From contig OZ059900.1 in NCBI GenBank assembly GCA_964057225.1, positions 14,585,638 to 14,649,637 of the forward strand: DNA of 64,000 nucleotides. The letters are read 5' to 3'. Made by a program: the position numbers and the translations under genes. The notes under the pieces are model-generated. The model did not search any database, was not told the DNA's origin, and worked only from the letters and a program-made list of their open reading frames with translations. Source of the DNA: Auanema rhodensis (taxonomy: Eukaryota; Nematoda; Chromadorea; Rhabditida; Rhabditidae). Of the stretch, positions 10,294 to 22,134 are shown one piece after another; the stretch's first letter is position 1; each line of letters begins with the position of its first letter.

Positions 10294-10659
10294 AATGTTT
10301 TTGTTCTGATTCATCGTTATTGAATGTTATGCTATTTTTGTTTTCTTCCAAAAGTCGAATTAAAAAGATAATTATTAGAAAAAAGGTTATTTTAAACTTT
10401 CTGTTTTTTCAAAAGTGATTTGAGCTTGTGATATTTTCTAAATTTTGAAACATTTCCATTTAATTTAAGTATTCTATCTCAATTACGATGAAAAAAAATG
10501 GAACGTCAGCGTTAATCAATTGTTCATTGTAACACCAAACTTCAATTAGCTCTTTGAGTAAAGTAGGCCATAAATCAAGATATGTTAGAGACAGTGTTTC
10601 ATTTTTCTACTTTAATTCAAACTCACCCTCTTAATGAAAGTTTCTAAGTGCAAATTCAA

Positions 10660-10731
10660 TCCTCGGTAGTATAGTGGTGAGTATCCGCGTCTGTCACATG
10701 CGAGACCCGGGTTCAATTCCCGGCCGGGGAG
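10660..10731 (+). tRNA. tRNA-Asp-GTC: tRNA-Asp(GTC), unit 25 (consensus)
   Basis: Consensus gene with T5. The flank carries the private caccctc shared only with unit 45. Confidence 0.97.
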
Positions 10732-11097
10732 AATGTTTTTGTTCTGATTCATCGTTATTGAATGTTATGCTATTTTTGTTTTCTTCAAAAAGTCGGATAA
10801 AAACGATAATTATTAGAAAAAAGATTGTTTTAAACTTTCTGCTTTTTCAAAAGTGATTTGAGCTTGTGATTTTTTTTAAATTCTTAAACATTTCCATTTA
10901 ATTTAAATGTTCTATCTCAATTACGATGAAAAAAATTGAAACGTCAGCGTTAATCAATTGTTCATTCTAACACCAAACTTCAATTAGCTCTTTGAGTAAA
11001 GTAGGCCATAAATCAAGATATGTTAGAGACAGTGTTTCATTTTTCTACTTTAATTCAAACTCACACTCTTAATGAAAGTTTCTAAGTGCAAATTCAA

Positions 11098-11169
11098 TCC
11101 TCGGTAGTATAGTGGTGAGTATCCGCGTCTGTCACATGCGAGACCCGGGTTCAATTCCCGGCCGGGGAG
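11098..11169 (+). tRNA. tRNA-Asp-GTC: tRNA-Asp(GTC), unit 26 (consensus)
   Basis: Consensus gene with T5. Period 439 bp. Confidence 0.97.
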
Positions 11170-11536
11170 AATGTTTTTGTTCTGATTCATCGTTATTGAA
11201 TGTTATGCTATTTTTGTTTTCTTCAAAAAGTCGGATAAAAACGATAATTATTAGAAAAAAGATTGTTTTAAACTTTCTGCTTTTTCAAAAGTGATTTGAG
11301 CTTGTGATTTTTTTTTAAATTTTCAAACATTTCTATTTAATTTAAGTGTTCTATCTTAATTACGATGAAAAAAATTGATACGTCAGCGTTTATCAATCGT
11401 TAATTGTAACACCAAACTTCAATTAGCTCTTTGAGTAAAGTAGGCCATAAATCAAGATATGTTAGAGACAGTGTTTCATTTTTCTACTTTAATTCAAACT
11501 CACACTCTTAATGAAAGTTTCTAAGTGCAAATTCAA

Positions 11537-11608
11537 TCCTCGGTAGTATAGTGGTGAGTATCCGCGTCTGTCACATGCGAGACCCGGGTTCAATTCCCGG
11601 CCGGGGAG
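11537..11608 (+). tRNA. tRNA-Asp-GTC: tRNA-Asp(GTC), unit 27 (consensus)
   Basis: Consensus gene with T5. The spacer mixes gaattaaaaag with the usual gattgtttt, a mosaic of two types. Confidence 0.97.
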
Positions 11609-11974
11609 AATGTTTTTGTTCTGATTCATCGTTATTGAATGTTATGCTATTTTTGTTTTCTTCAAAAAGTCGAATTAAAAAGATAATTATTAGAAAAAAG
11701 ATTGTTTTAAACTTTCTGCTTTTTCAAAAGTGATTTGAGCTTGTGATTTTTTTTAAATTCTTAAACATTTCCATTTAATTTAAATGTTCTATCTCAATTA
11801 CGATGAAAAAAATTGAAACGTCAGCGTTAATCAAATGTTCATTCTAACACCAAACTTCAATTAGCTCTTTGAGTAAAGTAGGCCATAAATCAAGATATGT
11901 TAGAGACAGTGTTTCATTTTTCTACTTTAATTCAAACTCACACTCTTAATGAAAGTTTCTAAGTGCAAATTCAA

Positions 11975-12046
11975 TCCTCGGTAGTATAGTGGTGAGTATC
12001 CGCGTCTGTCACATGCGAGACCCGGGTTCAATTCCCGGCCGGGGAG
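11975..12046 (+). tRNA. tRNA-Asp-GTC: tRNA-Asp(GTC), unit 28 (consensus)
   Basis: Consensus gene with T5. Spacer has gttataaac and ctaaattgtt. Confidence 0.97.
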
Positions 12047-12413
12047 AATGTTTTTGTTCTGATTCATCGTTATTGAATGTTATGCTATTTTTGTTTTCTT
12101 CAAAAAGTCGGATAAAAACGATAATTATTAGAAAAAAGATTGTTATAAACTTTCTGCTTTTTCAAAAGTGATTTGAGCTTGTGTTTTTTTTCTAAATTGT
12201 TAAACATTTCTATTTAATTTAAATGTTCTATCTCAATTACGATGAAAAAAATTGAAACGTCAGCGTTAATCAATTGTTCATTCTAACACCAAACTTCAAT
12301 TAGCTCTTTGAGTAAAGTAGGCCATAAATCAAGATATGTTAGAGACAGTGTTTCATTTTTCTACTTTAATTCAAACTCACACTCTTAATGAAAGTTTCTA
12401 AGTGCAAATTCAA

Positions 12414-12485
12414 TCCTCGGTAGTATAGTGGTGAGTATCCGCGTCTGTCACATGCGAGACCCGGGTTCAATTCCCGGCCGGGGAG
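12414..12485 (+). tRNA. tRNA-Asp-GTC: tRNA-Asp(GTC), unit 29 (consensus)
   Basis: Consensus gene with T5. Spacer has tatttaatg in place of tattgaatg. Confidence 0.97.
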
Positions 12486-12852
12486 AATGTTTTTGTTCTG
12501 ATTCATCGTTATTTAATGTTATGCTATTTTTGTTTTCTTCAAAAAGTCGGATAAAAACGATAATTATTAGAAAAAAGATTGTTTTAAACTTTCTGCTTTT
12601 TCAAAAGTGATTTGAGCTTGTGATTTTTTTTTAAATTTTCAAACATTTCTATTTAATTTAAGTGTTCTATCTTAATTACGATGAAAAAAAATGATACGTC
12701 AGCGTTTATCAATCGTTAATTGTAACACCAAACTTCAATTAGCTCTTTGAGTAAAGTAGGCCATAAATCAAGATATGTTAGAGACAGTGTTTCATTTTTC
12801 TACTTTAATTCAAACTCACACTCTTAATGAAAGTTTCTAAGTGCAAATTCAA

Positions 12853-12924
12853 TCCTCGGTAGTATAGTGGTGAGTATCCGCGTCTGTCACATGCGAGACC
12901 CGGGTTCAATTCCCGGCCGGGGAG
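12853..12924 (+). tRNA. tRNA-Asp-GTC: tRNA-Asp(GTC), unit 30 (consensus)
   Basis: Consensus gene with T5. Plain spacer, period 439 bp. Confidence 0.97.
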
Positions 12925-13291
12925 AATGTTTTTGTTCTGATTCATCGTTATTGAATGTTATGCTATTTTTGTTTTCTTCAAAAAGTCGGATAAAAACGAT
13001 AATTATTAGAAAAAAGATTGTTTTAAACTTTCTGCTTTTTCAAAAGTGATTTGAGCTTGTGATTTTTTTTTAAATTTTCAAACATTTCTATTTAATTTAA
13101 GTGTTCTATCTTAATTACGATGAAAAAAATTGATACGTCAGCGTTTATCAATCGTTAATTGTAACACCAAACTTCAATTAGCTCTTTGAGTAAAGTAGGC
13201 CATAAATCAAGATATGTTAGAGACAGTGTTTCATTTTTCTACTTTAATTCAAACTCACACTCTTAATGAAAGTTTCTAAGTGCAAATTCAA

Positions 13292-13363
13292 TCCTCGGTA
13301 GTATAGTGGTGAGTATCCGCGTCTGTCACATGCGAGACCCGGGTTCAATTCCCGGCCGGGGAG
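13292..13363 (+). tRNA. tRNA-Asp-GTC: tRNA-Asp(GTC), unit 31 (consensus)
   Basis: Consensus gene with T5. Repeats unit 27 at 1,755 bp. Confidence 0.97.
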
Positions 13364-13729
13364 AATGTTTTTGTTCTGATTCATCGTTATTGAATGTTAT
13401 GCTATTTTTGTTTTCTTCAAAAAGTCGAATTAAAAAGATAATTATTAGAAAAAAGATTGTTTTAAACTTTCTGCTTTTTCAAAAGTGATTTGAGCTTGTG
13501 ATTTTTTTTAAATTCTTAAACATTTCCATTTAATTTAAATGTTCTATCTCAATTACGATGAAAAAAATTGAAACGTCAGCGTTAATCAAATGTTCATTCT
13601 AACACCAAACTTCAATTAGCTCTTTGAGTAAAGTAGGCCATAAATCAAGATATGTTAGAGACAGTGTTTCATTTTTCTACTTTAATTCAAACTCACACTC
13701 TTAATGAAAGTTTCTAAGTGCAAATTCAA

Positions 13730-13801
13730 TCCTCGGTAGTATAGTGGTGAGTATCCGCGTCTGTCACATGCGAGACCCGGGTTCAATTCCCGGCCGGGGA
13801 G
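13730..13801 (+). tRNA. tRNA-Asp-GTC: tRNA-Asp(GTC), unit 32 (consensus)
   Basis: Consensus gene with T5. Repeats unit 28 with gttataaac. Confidence 0.97.
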
Positions 13802-14168
13802 AATGTTTTTGTTCTGATTCATCGTTATTGAATGTTATGCTATTTTTGTTTTCTTCAAAAAGTCGGATAAAAACGATAATTATTAGAAAAAAGATTGTTA
13901 TAAACTTTCTGCTTTTTCAAAAGTGATTTGAGCTTGTGTTTTTTTTCTAAATTGTTAAACATTTCTATTTAATTTAAATGTTCTATCTCAATTACGATGA
14001 AAAAAATTGAAACGTCAGCGTTAATCAATTGTTCATTCTAACACCAAACTTCAATTAGCTCTTTGAGTAAAGTAGGCCATAAATCAAGATATGTTAGAGA
14101 CAGTGTTTCATTTTTCTACTTTAATTCAAACTCACACTCTTAATGAAAGTTTCTAAGTGCAAATTCAA

Positions 14169-14240
14169 TCCTCGGTAGTATAGTGGTGAGTATCCGCGTC
14201 TGTCACATGCGAGACCCGGGTTCAATTCCCGGCCGGGGAG
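14169..14240 (+). tRNA. tRNA-Asp-GTC: tRNA-Asp(GTC), unit 33 (consensus)
   Basis: Consensus gene with T5. Repeats unit 29 with tatttaatg. Confidence 0.97.
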
Positions 14241-14607
14241 AATGTTTTTGTTCTGATTCATCGTTATTTAATGTTATGCTATTTTTGTTTTCTTCAAAAA
14301 GTCGGATAAAAACGATAATTATTAGAAAAAAGATTGTTTTAAACTTTCTGCTTTTTCAAAAGTGATTTGAGCTTGTGATTTTTTTTTAAATTTTCAAACA
14401 TTTCTATTTAATTTAAGTGTTCTATCTTAATTACGATGAAAAAAATTGATACGTCAGCGTTTATCAATCGTTAATTGTAACACCAAACTTCAATTAGCTC
14501 TTTGAGTAAAGTAGGCCATAAATCAAGATATGTTAGAGACAGTGTTTCATTTTTCTACTTTAATTCAAACTCACACTCTTAATGAAAGTTTCTAAGTGCA
14601 AATTCAA

Positions 14608-14679
14608 TCCTCGGTAGTATAGTGGTGAGTATCCGCGTCTGTCACATGCGAGACCCGGGTTCAATTCCCGGCCGGGGAG
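14608..14679 (+). tRNA. tRNA-Asp-GTC: tRNA-Asp(GTC), unit 34 (consensus)
   Basis: Consensus gene with T5. Plain spacer. Confidence 0.97.
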
Positions 14680-15046
14680 AATGTTTTTGTTCTGATTCAT
14701 CGTTATTGAATGTTATGCTATTTTTGTTTTCTTCAAAAAGTCGGATAAAAACGATAATTATTAGAAAAAAGATTGTTTTAAACTTTCTGCTTTTTCAAAA
14801 GTGATTTGAGCTTGTGATTTTTTTTTAAATTTTCAAACATTTCTATTTAATTTAAGTGTTCTATCTTAATTACGATGAAAAAAATTGATACGTCAGCGTT
14901 TATCAATCGTTAATTGTAACACCAAACTTCAATTAGCTCTTTGAGTAAAGTAGGCCATAAATCAAGATATGTTAGAGACAGTGTTTCATTTTTCTACTTT
15001 AATTCAAACTCACACTCTTAATGAAAGTTTCTAAGTGCAAATTCAA

Positions 15047-15118
15047 TCCTCGGTAGTATAGTGGTGAGTATCCGCGTCTGTCACATGCGAGACCCGGGTT
15101 CAATTCCCGGCCGGGGAG
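15047..15118 (+). tRNA. tRNA-Asp-GTC: tRNA-Asp(GTC), unit 35 (consensus)
   Basis: Consensus gene with T5. Spacer has private gaaataaattg (shared with unit 55) and its own ctgctcttt. Confidence 0.97.
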
Positions 15119-15485
15119 AATGTTTTTGTTCTGATTCATCGTTATTGAATGTTATGCTATTTTTGTTTTCTTCAAAAAGTCGGATAAAAACGATAATTAT
15201 TAGAAAAAAGATTGTTTTAAACTTTCTGCTCTTTCAAAAGTGATTTGAGCTTGTGATTTTTTTTTAAATTTTCAAACATTTCTATTTAATTTAAGTGTTC
15301 TATCTTAATTACGATGAAATAAATTGATACGTCAGCGTTTATCAATCGTTAATTGTAACACCAAACTTCAATTAGCTCTTTGAGTAAAGTAGGCCATAAA
15401 TCAAGATATGTTAGAGACAGTGTTTCATTTTTCTACTTTAATTCAAACTCACACTCTTAATGAAAGTTTCTAAGTGCAAATTCAA

Positions 15486-15557
15486 TCCTCGGTAGTATAG
15501 TGGTGAGTATCCGCGTCTGTCACATGCGAGACCCGGGTTCAATTCCCGGCCGGGGAG
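15486..15557 (+). tRNA. tRNA-Asp-GTC: tRNA-Asp(GTC), unit 36 (consensus)
   Basis: Consensus gene with T5. Spacer has ccaaaagtcgaatt; last unit of the first large block. Confidence 0.97.
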
Positions 15558-15923
15558 AATGTTTTTGTTCTGATTCATCGTTATTGAATGTTATGCTATT
15601 TTTGTTTTCTTCCAAAAGTCGAATTAAAAAGATAATTATTAGAAAAAAGATTGTTTTAAACTTTCTGCTTTTTCAAAAGTGATTTGAGCTTGTGATTTTT
15701 TTTAAATTCTTAAACATTTCCATTTAATTTAAATGTTCTATCTCAATTACGATGAAAAAAATTGAAACGTCAGCGTTAATCAATTGTTCATTGTAACACC
15801 AAACTTCAATTAGCTCTTTGAGTAAAGTAGGCCATAAATCAAGATATGTTAGAGACAGTGTTTCATTTTTCTACTTTAATTCAAACTCACACTCTTAATG
15901 AAAGTTTCTAAGTGCAAATTCAA

Positions 15924-15995
15924 TCCTCGGTAGTATAGTGGTGAGTATCCGCGTCTGTCACATGCGAGACCCGGGTTCAATTCCCGGCCGGGGAG
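15924..15995 (+). tRNA. tRNA-Asp-GTC: tRNA-Asp(GTC), unit 37 (consensus)
   Basis: Consensus gene with T5. Spacer type of unit 15; first unit of the second large block. Confidence 0.97.
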
Positions 15996-16361
15996 AATGT
16001 TTTTGTTCTGATTCATCGTTATTGAATGTTATGCTATTTTTGTTTTCTTCAAAAAGTCGGATAAAGACGATAATTATTAGAAAAAAGATTGTTTTAAACT
16101 TTCTGTTTTTTCAAAAGTGGTTTGAGCTTGTGATTTTTTCAAAATTTTCAAACATTTCTATTTAATTCAAGTGTTCTATCTTAATTACGATGAAAAAAAT
16201 TGATACGTCAGCGTTTATCAATCGTTAATTGTAACACCAAACTTCAATTAGCTCTTTGAGTAAAGTAGGCCATAAATCAAGATATGTTAGAGACAGTGTT
16301 TCATTTTTCTACTTTAATTCAAACTCACACTCTTAATGAAAGTTTCTAAGTGCAAATTCAA

Positions 16362-16433
16362 TCCGCGGTAGTATAGTGGTGAGTATCCGCGTCTGTCACA
16401 TGCGAGACCCGGGTTCAATTCCCGGCCGGGGAG
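16362..16433 (+). tRNA. tRNA-Asp-GTC: tRNA-Asp(GTC), unit 38, T4G variant
   Basis: The acceptor reads TCCGCGG: T4 becomes G at 16365. This turns the U4-G69 wobble into a G-G mismatch in the acceptor stem. A and B boxes and the T5 stop are intact, so it should be transcribed. Confidence 0.93.
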
Positions 16434-16799
16434 AATGTTTTTGTTCTGATTCATCGTTATTGAATGTTATGCTATTTTTGTTTTCTTCAAAAAGTCGGAT
16501 AAAGACGATAATTATTAGAAAAAAGATTGTTTTAAACTTTCTGTTTTTTCAAAAGTGGTTTGAGCTTGTGATTTTTTCAAAATTTTCAAACATTTCTATT
16601 TAATTCAAGTGTTCTATCTTAATTACGATGAAAAAAATTGATACGTCAGCGTTTATCAATCGTTAATTGTAACACCAAACTTCAATTAGCTCTTTGAGTA
16701 AAGTAGGCCATAAATCAAGATATGTTAGAGACAGTGTTTCATTTTTCTACTTTAATTCAAACTCACACTCTTAATGAAAGTTTCTAAGTGCAAATTCAA

Positions 16800-16871
16800 T
16801 CCTCGGTAGTATAGTGGTGAGTATCCGCGTCTGTCACTTGCGAGACCCGGGTTCAATTCCCGGCCGGGGAG
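16800..16871 (+). tRNA. tRNA-Asp-GTC: tRNA-Asp(GTC), unit 39, A39T variant
   Basis: A39 becomes T at 16838, so the T31-A39 pair that closes the anticodon stem is a U-U mismatch. The anticodon and promoter boxes are unchanged. Confidence 0.93.
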
Positions 16872-17237
16872 AATGTTTTTGTTCTGATTCATCGTTATTG
16901 AATGTTATGCTATTTTTGTTTTCTTCAAAAAGTCGGATAAAGACGATAATTATTAGAAAAAAGATTGTTTTAAACTTTCTGTTTTTTCAAAAGTGGTTTG
17001 AGCTTGTGATTTTTTCAAAATTTTCAAACATTTCTATTTAATTCAAGTGTTCTATCTTAATTACGATGAAAAAAATTGATACGTCAGCGTTTATCAATCG
17101 TTAATTGTAACACCAAACTTCAATTAGCTCTTTGAGTAAAGTAGGCCATAAATCAAGATATGTTAGAGACAGTGTTTCATTTTTCTACTTTAATTCAAAC
17201 TCACACTCTTAATGAAAGTTTCTAAGTGCAAATTCAA

Positions 17238-17309
17238 TCCTCGGTAGTATAGTGGTGAGTATCCGCGTCTGTCACATGCGAGACCCGGGTTCAATTCCCG
17301 GCCGGGGAG
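17238..17309 (+). tRNA. tRNA-Asp-GTC: tRNA-Asp(GTC), unit 40 (consensus)
   Basis: Consensus gene with T5. Aligns with unit 17 at 10,087 bp and unit 20 at 8,771 bp; its flank lacks tctctac, like unit 17. Confidence 0.97.
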
Positions 17310-17676
17310 AATGTTTTTGTTCTGATTCATCGTTATTGAATGTTATGCTATTTTTGTTTTCTTCAAAAAGTCGGATAAAAACGATAATTATTAGAAAAAA
17401 GATTGTTTTAAACTTTCTGCTTTTTCAAAAGTGATTTGAGCTTGTGATTTTTTTTTAAATTTTCAAACATTTCTATTTAATTTAAATGTTCTATCTTAAT
17501 TACGATGAAAAAAATTGATACGTCAGCGTTTATCAATCGTTAATTGTAACACCAAACTTCAATTAGCTCTTTGAGTAAAGTAGGCCATAAATCAAGATAT
17601 GTTAGAGACAGTGTTTCATTTTTCTACTTTAATTCAAACTCACACTCTTAATGAAAGTTTCTAAGTGCAAATTCAA

Positions 17677-17748
17677 TCCTCGGTAGTATAGTGGTGAGTA
17701 TCCGCGTCTGTCACATGCGAGACCCGGGTTCAATTCCCGGCCGGGGAG
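17677..17748 (+). tRNA. tRNA-Asp-GTC: tRNA-Asp(GTC), unit 41 (consensus)
   Basis: Consensus gene with T5. Carries gttataaac; counterpart of unit 21. Confidence 0.97.
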
Positions 17749-18114
17749 AATGTTTTTGTTCTGATTCATCGTTATTGAATGTTATGCTATTTTTGTTTTC
17801 TTCAAAAAGTCGGATAAAAACGATAATTATTAGAAAAAAGATTGTTATAAACTTTCTGCTTTTTCAAAAGTGATTTGAGCTTGTGATTTTTTTTAAATTT
17901 TCAAACATTTCTATTTAATTTAAGTGTTCTATCTTAATTACGATGAAAAAAATTGATACGTCAGCGTTTATCAATCGTTAATTGTAACACCAAACTTCAA
18001 TTAGCTCTTTGAGTAAAGTAGGCCATAAATCAAGATATGTTAGAGACAGTGTTTCATTTTTCTACTTTAATTCAAACTCACACTCTTAATGAAAGTTTCT
18101 AAGTGCAAATTCAA

Positions 18115-18186
18115 TCCTCGGTAGTATAGTGGTGAGTATCCGCGTCTGTCACATGCGAGACCCGGGTTCAATTCCCGGCCGGGGAG
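18115..18186 (+). tRNA. tRNA-Asp-GTC: tRNA-Asp(GTC), unit 42 (consensus)
   Basis: Consensus gene with T5. Differs from unit 22 by a C in the T tract (ttttttcaaattttc). Confidence 0.97.
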
Positions 18187-18553
18187 AATGTTTTTGTTCT
18201 GATTCATCGTTATTGAATGTTATGCTATTTTTGTTTTCTTCAAAAAGTCGGATAAAAACGATAATTATTAGAAAAAAGATTGTTTTAAACTTTCTGCTTT
18301 TTCAAAAGTGATTTGAGCTTGTGATTTTTTTTCAAATTTTCAAACATTTCTATTTAATTTAAGTGTTCTATCTTAATTACGATGAAAAAAATTGATACGT
18401 CAGCGTTTATCAATCGTTAATTGTAACACCAAACTTCAATTAGCTCTTTGAGTAAAGTAGGCCATAAATCAAGATATGTTAGAGACAGTGTTTCATTTCT
18501 CTACTTTAATTCAAACTCACACTCTTAATGAAAGTTTCTAAGTGCAAATTCAA

Positions 18554-18625
18554 TCCTCGGTAGTATAGTGGTGAGTATCCGCGTCTGTCACATGCGAGAC
18601 CCGGGTTCAATTCCCGGCCGGGGAG
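18554..18625 (+). tRNA. tRNA-Asp-GTC: tRNA-Asp(GTC), unit 43 (consensus)
   Basis: Consensus gene with T5. Flank tctctac and tail taattgttc as in unit 23. Confidence 0.97.
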
Positions 18626-18992
18626 AATGTTTTTGTTCTGATTCATCGTTATTGAATGTTATGCTATTTTTGTTTTCTTCAAAAAGTCGGATAAAAACGA
18701 TAATTATTAGAAAAAAGATTGTTTTAAACTTTCTGCTTTTTCAAAAGTGATTTGAGCTTGTGATTTTTTTTTAAATTTTCAAACATTTCTATTTAATTTA
18801 ATTGTTCTATCTTAATTACGATGAAAAAAATTGATACGTCAGCGTTTATCAATCGTTAATTGTAACACCAAACTTCAATTAGCTCTTTGAGTAAAGTAGG
18901 CCATAAATCAAGATATGTTAGAGACAGTGTTTCATTTTTCTACTTTAATTCAAACTCACACTCTTAATGAAAGTTTCTAAGTGCAAATTCAA

Positions 18993-19064
18993 TCCTCGGT
19001 AGTATAGTGGTGAGTATCCGCGTCTGTCACATGCGAGACCCGGGTTCAATTCCCGGCCGGGGAG
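18993..19064 (+). tRNA. tRNA-Asp-GTC: tRNA-Asp(GTC), unit 44 (consensus)
   Basis: Consensus gene with T5. Spacer equal to unit 24. Confidence 0.97.
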
Positions 19065-19430
19065 AATGTTTTTGTTCTGATTCATCGTTATTGAATGTTA
19101 TGCTATTTTTGTTTTCTTCCAAAAGTCGAATTAAAAAGATAATTATTAGAAAAAAGGTTATTTTAAACTTTCTGTTTTTTCAAAAGTGATTTGAGCTTGT
19201 GATATTTTCTAAATTTTGAAACATTTCCATTTAATTTAAGTATTCTATCTCAATTACGATGAAAAAAAATGGAACGTCAGCGTTAATCAATTGTTCATTG
19301 TAACACCAAACTTCAATTAGCTCTTTGAGTAAAGTAGGCCATAAATCAAGATATGTTAGAGACAGTGTTTCATTTTTCTACTTTAATTCAAACTCACCCT
19401 CTTAATGAAAGTTTCTAAGTGCAAATTCAA

Positions 19431-19502
19431 TCCTCGGTAGTATAGTGGTGAGTATCCGCGTCTGTCACATGCGAGACCCGGGTTCAATTCCCGGCCGGGG
19501 AG
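19431..19502 (+). tRNA. tRNA-Asp-GTC: tRNA-Asp(GTC), unit 45 (consensus)
   Basis: Consensus gene with T5. Flank carries caccctc, shared with unit 25. Confidence 0.97.
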
Positions 19503-19868
19503 AATGTTTTTGTTCTGATTCATCGTTATTGAATGTTATGCTATTTTTGTTTTCTTCAAAAAGTCGGATAAAAACGATAATTATTAGAAAAAAGATTGTT
19601 TTAAACTTTCTGCTTTTTCAAAAGTGATTTGAGCTTGTGATTTTTTTTAAATTCTTAAACATTTCCATTTAATTTAAATGTTCTATCTCAATTACGATGA
19701 AAAAAATTGAAACGTCAGCGTTAATCAATTGTTCATTCTAACACCAAACTTCAATTAGCTCTTTGAGTAAAGTAGGCCATAAATCAAGATATGTTAGAGA
19801 CAGTGTTTCATTTTTCTACTTTAATTCAAACTCACACTCTTAATGAAAGTTTCTAAGTGCAAATTCAA

Positions 19869-19940
19869 TCCTCGGTAGTATAGTGGTGAGTATCCGCGTC
19901 TGTCACATGCGAGACCCGGGTTCAATTCCCGGCCGGGGAG
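19869..19940 (+). tRNA. tRNA-Asp-GTC: tRNA-Asp(GTC), unit 46 (consensus)
   Basis: Consensus gene with T5. Counterpart of unit 26. Confidence 0.97.
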
Positions 19941-20307
19941 AATGTTTTTGTTCTGATTCATCGTTATTGAATGTTATGCTATTTTTGTTTTCTTCAAAAA
20001 GTCGGATAAAAACGATAATTATTAGAAAAAAGATTGTTTTAAACTTTCTGCTTTTTCAAAAGTGATTTGAGCTTGTGATTTTTTTTTAAATTTTCAAACA
20101 TTTCTATTTAATTTAAGTGTTCTATCTTAATTACGATGAAAAAAATTGATACGTCAGCGTTTATCAATCGTTAATTGTAACACCAAACTTCAATTAGCTC
20201 TTTGAGTAAAGTAGGCCATAAATCAAGATATGTTAGAGACAGTGTTTCATTTTTCTACTTTAATTCAAACTCACACTCTTAATGAAAGTTTCTAAGTGCA
20301 AATTCAA

Positions 20308-20379
20308 TCCTCGGTAGTATAGTGGTGAGTATCCGCGTCTGTCACATGCGAGACCCGGGTTCAATTCCCGGCCGGGGAG
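20308..20379 (+). tRNA. tRNA-Asp-GTC: tRNA-Asp(GTC), unit 47 (consensus)
   Basis: Consensus gene with T5. Spacer has gaattaaaaag; counterpart of unit 27. Confidence 0.97.
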
Positions 20380-20745
20380 AATGTTTTTGTTCTGATTCAT
20401 CGTTATTGAATGTTATGCTATTTTTGTTTTCTTCAAAAAGTCGAATTAAAAAGATAATTATTAGAAAAAAGATTGTTTTAAACTTTCTGCTTTTTCAAAA
20501 GTGATTTGAGCTTGTGATTTTTTTTAAATTCTTAAACATTTCCATTTAATTTAAATGTTCTATCTCAATTACGATGAAAAAAATTGAAACGTCAGCGTTA
20601 ATCAAATGTTCATTCTAACACCAAACTTCAATTAGCTCTTTGAGTAAAGTAGGCCATAAATCAAGATATGTTAGAGACAGTGTTTCATTTTTCTACTTTA
20701 ATTCAAACTCACACTCTTAATGAAAGTTTCTAAGTGCAAATTCAA

Positions 20746-20817
20746 TCCTCGGTAGTATAGTGGTGAGTATCCGCGTCTGTCACATGCGAGACCCGGGTTC
20801 AATTCCCGGCCGGGGAG
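20746..20817 (+). tRNA. tRNA-Asp-GTC: tRNA-Asp(GTC), unit 48 (consensus)
   Basis: Consensus gene with T5. Carries gttataaac; counterpart of unit 28. Confidence 0.97.
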
Positions 20818-21184
20818 AATGTTTTTGTTCTGATTCATCGTTATTGAATGTTATGCTATTTTTGTTTTCTTCAAAAAGTCGGATAAAAACGATAATTATT
20901 AGAAAAAAGATTGTTATAAACTTTCTGCTTTTTCAAAAGTGATTTGAGCTTGTGTTTTTTTTCTAAATTGTTAAACATTTCTATTTAATTTAAATGTTCT
21001 ATCTCAATTACGATGAAAAAAATTGAAACGTCAGCGTTAATCAATTGTTCATTCTAACACCAAACTTCAATTAGCTCTTTGAGTAAAGTAGGCCATAAAT
21101 CAAGATATGTTAGAGACAGTGTTTCATTTTTCTACTTTAATTCAAACTCACACTCTTAATGAAAGTTTCTAAGTGCAAATTCAA

Positions 21185-21256
21185 TCCTCGGTAGTATAGT
21201 GGTGAGTATCCGCGTCTGTCACATGCGAGACCCGGGTTCAATTCCCGGCCGGGGAG
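21185..21256 (+). tRNA. tRNA-Asp-GTC: tRNA-Asp(GTC), unit 49 (consensus)
   Basis: Consensus gene with T5. Carries tatttaatg; counterpart of unit 29. Confidence 0.97.
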
Positions 21257-21623
21257 AATGTTTTTGTTCTGATTCATCGTTATTTAATGTTATGCTATTT
21301 TTGTTTTCTTCAAAAAGTCGGATAAAAACGATAATTATTAGAAAAAAGATTGTTTTAAACTTTCTGCTTTTTCAAAAGTGATTTGAGCTTGTGATTTTTT
21401 TTTAAATTTTCAAACATTTCTATTTAATTTAAGTGTTCTATCTTAATTACGATGAAAAAAATTGATACGTCAGCGTTTATCAATCGTTAATTGTAACACC
21501 AAACTTCAATTAGCTCTTTGAGTAAAGTAGGCCATAAATCAAGATATGTTAGAGACAGTGTTTCATTTTTCTACTTTAATTCAAACTCACACTCTTAATG
21601 AAAGTTTCTAAGTGCAAATTCAA

Positions 21624-21695
21624 TCCTCGGTAGTATAGTGGTGAGTATCCGCGTCTGTCACATGCGAGACCCGGGTTCAATTCCCGGCCGGGGAG
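21624..21695 (+). tRNA. tRNA-Asp-GTC: tRNA-Asp(GTC), unit 50 (consensus)
   Basis: Consensus gene with T5. Plain spacer; counterpart of unit 30. Confidence 0.97.
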
Positions 21696-22062
21696 AATGT
21701 TTTTGTTCTGATTCATCGTTATTGAATGTTATGCTATTTTTGTTTTCTTCAAAAAGTCGGATAAAAACGATAATTATTAGAAAAAAGATTGTTTTAAACT
21801 TTCTGCTTTTTCAAAAGTGATTTGAGCTTGTGATTTTTTTTTAAATTTTCAAACATTTCTATTTAATTTAAGTGTTCTATCTTAATTACGATGAAAAAAA
21901 TTGATACGTCAGCGTTTATCAATCGTTAATTGTAACACCAAACTTCAATTAGCTCTTTGAGTAAAGTAGGCCATAAATCAAGATATGTTAGAGACAGTGT
22001 TTCATTTTTCTACTTTAATTCAAACTCACACTCTTAATGAAAGTTTCTAAGTGCAAATTCAA

Positions 22063-22134
22063 TCCTCGGTAGTATAGTGGTGAGTATCCGCGTCTGTCAC
22101 ATGCGAGACCCGGGTTCAATTCCCGGCCGGGGAG
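22063..22134 (+). tRNA. tRNA-Asp-GTC: tRNA-Asp(GTC), unit 51 (consensus)
   Basis: Consensus gene with T5. Spacer gaattaaaaag; differs from unit 31 by a C in the T tract. Confidence 0.97.

Larger units (their letters stand above)
11537..15046 (+). repeat. Higher-order repeat: units 27-30 repeated as 31-34
   Basis: Offset 1,755 bp. Both quartets run in the order gaattaaaaag, gttataaac, tatttaatg, plain. A single difference is aaaatgatacg after unit 29 against aaattgatacg after unit 33. Confidence 0.88.
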
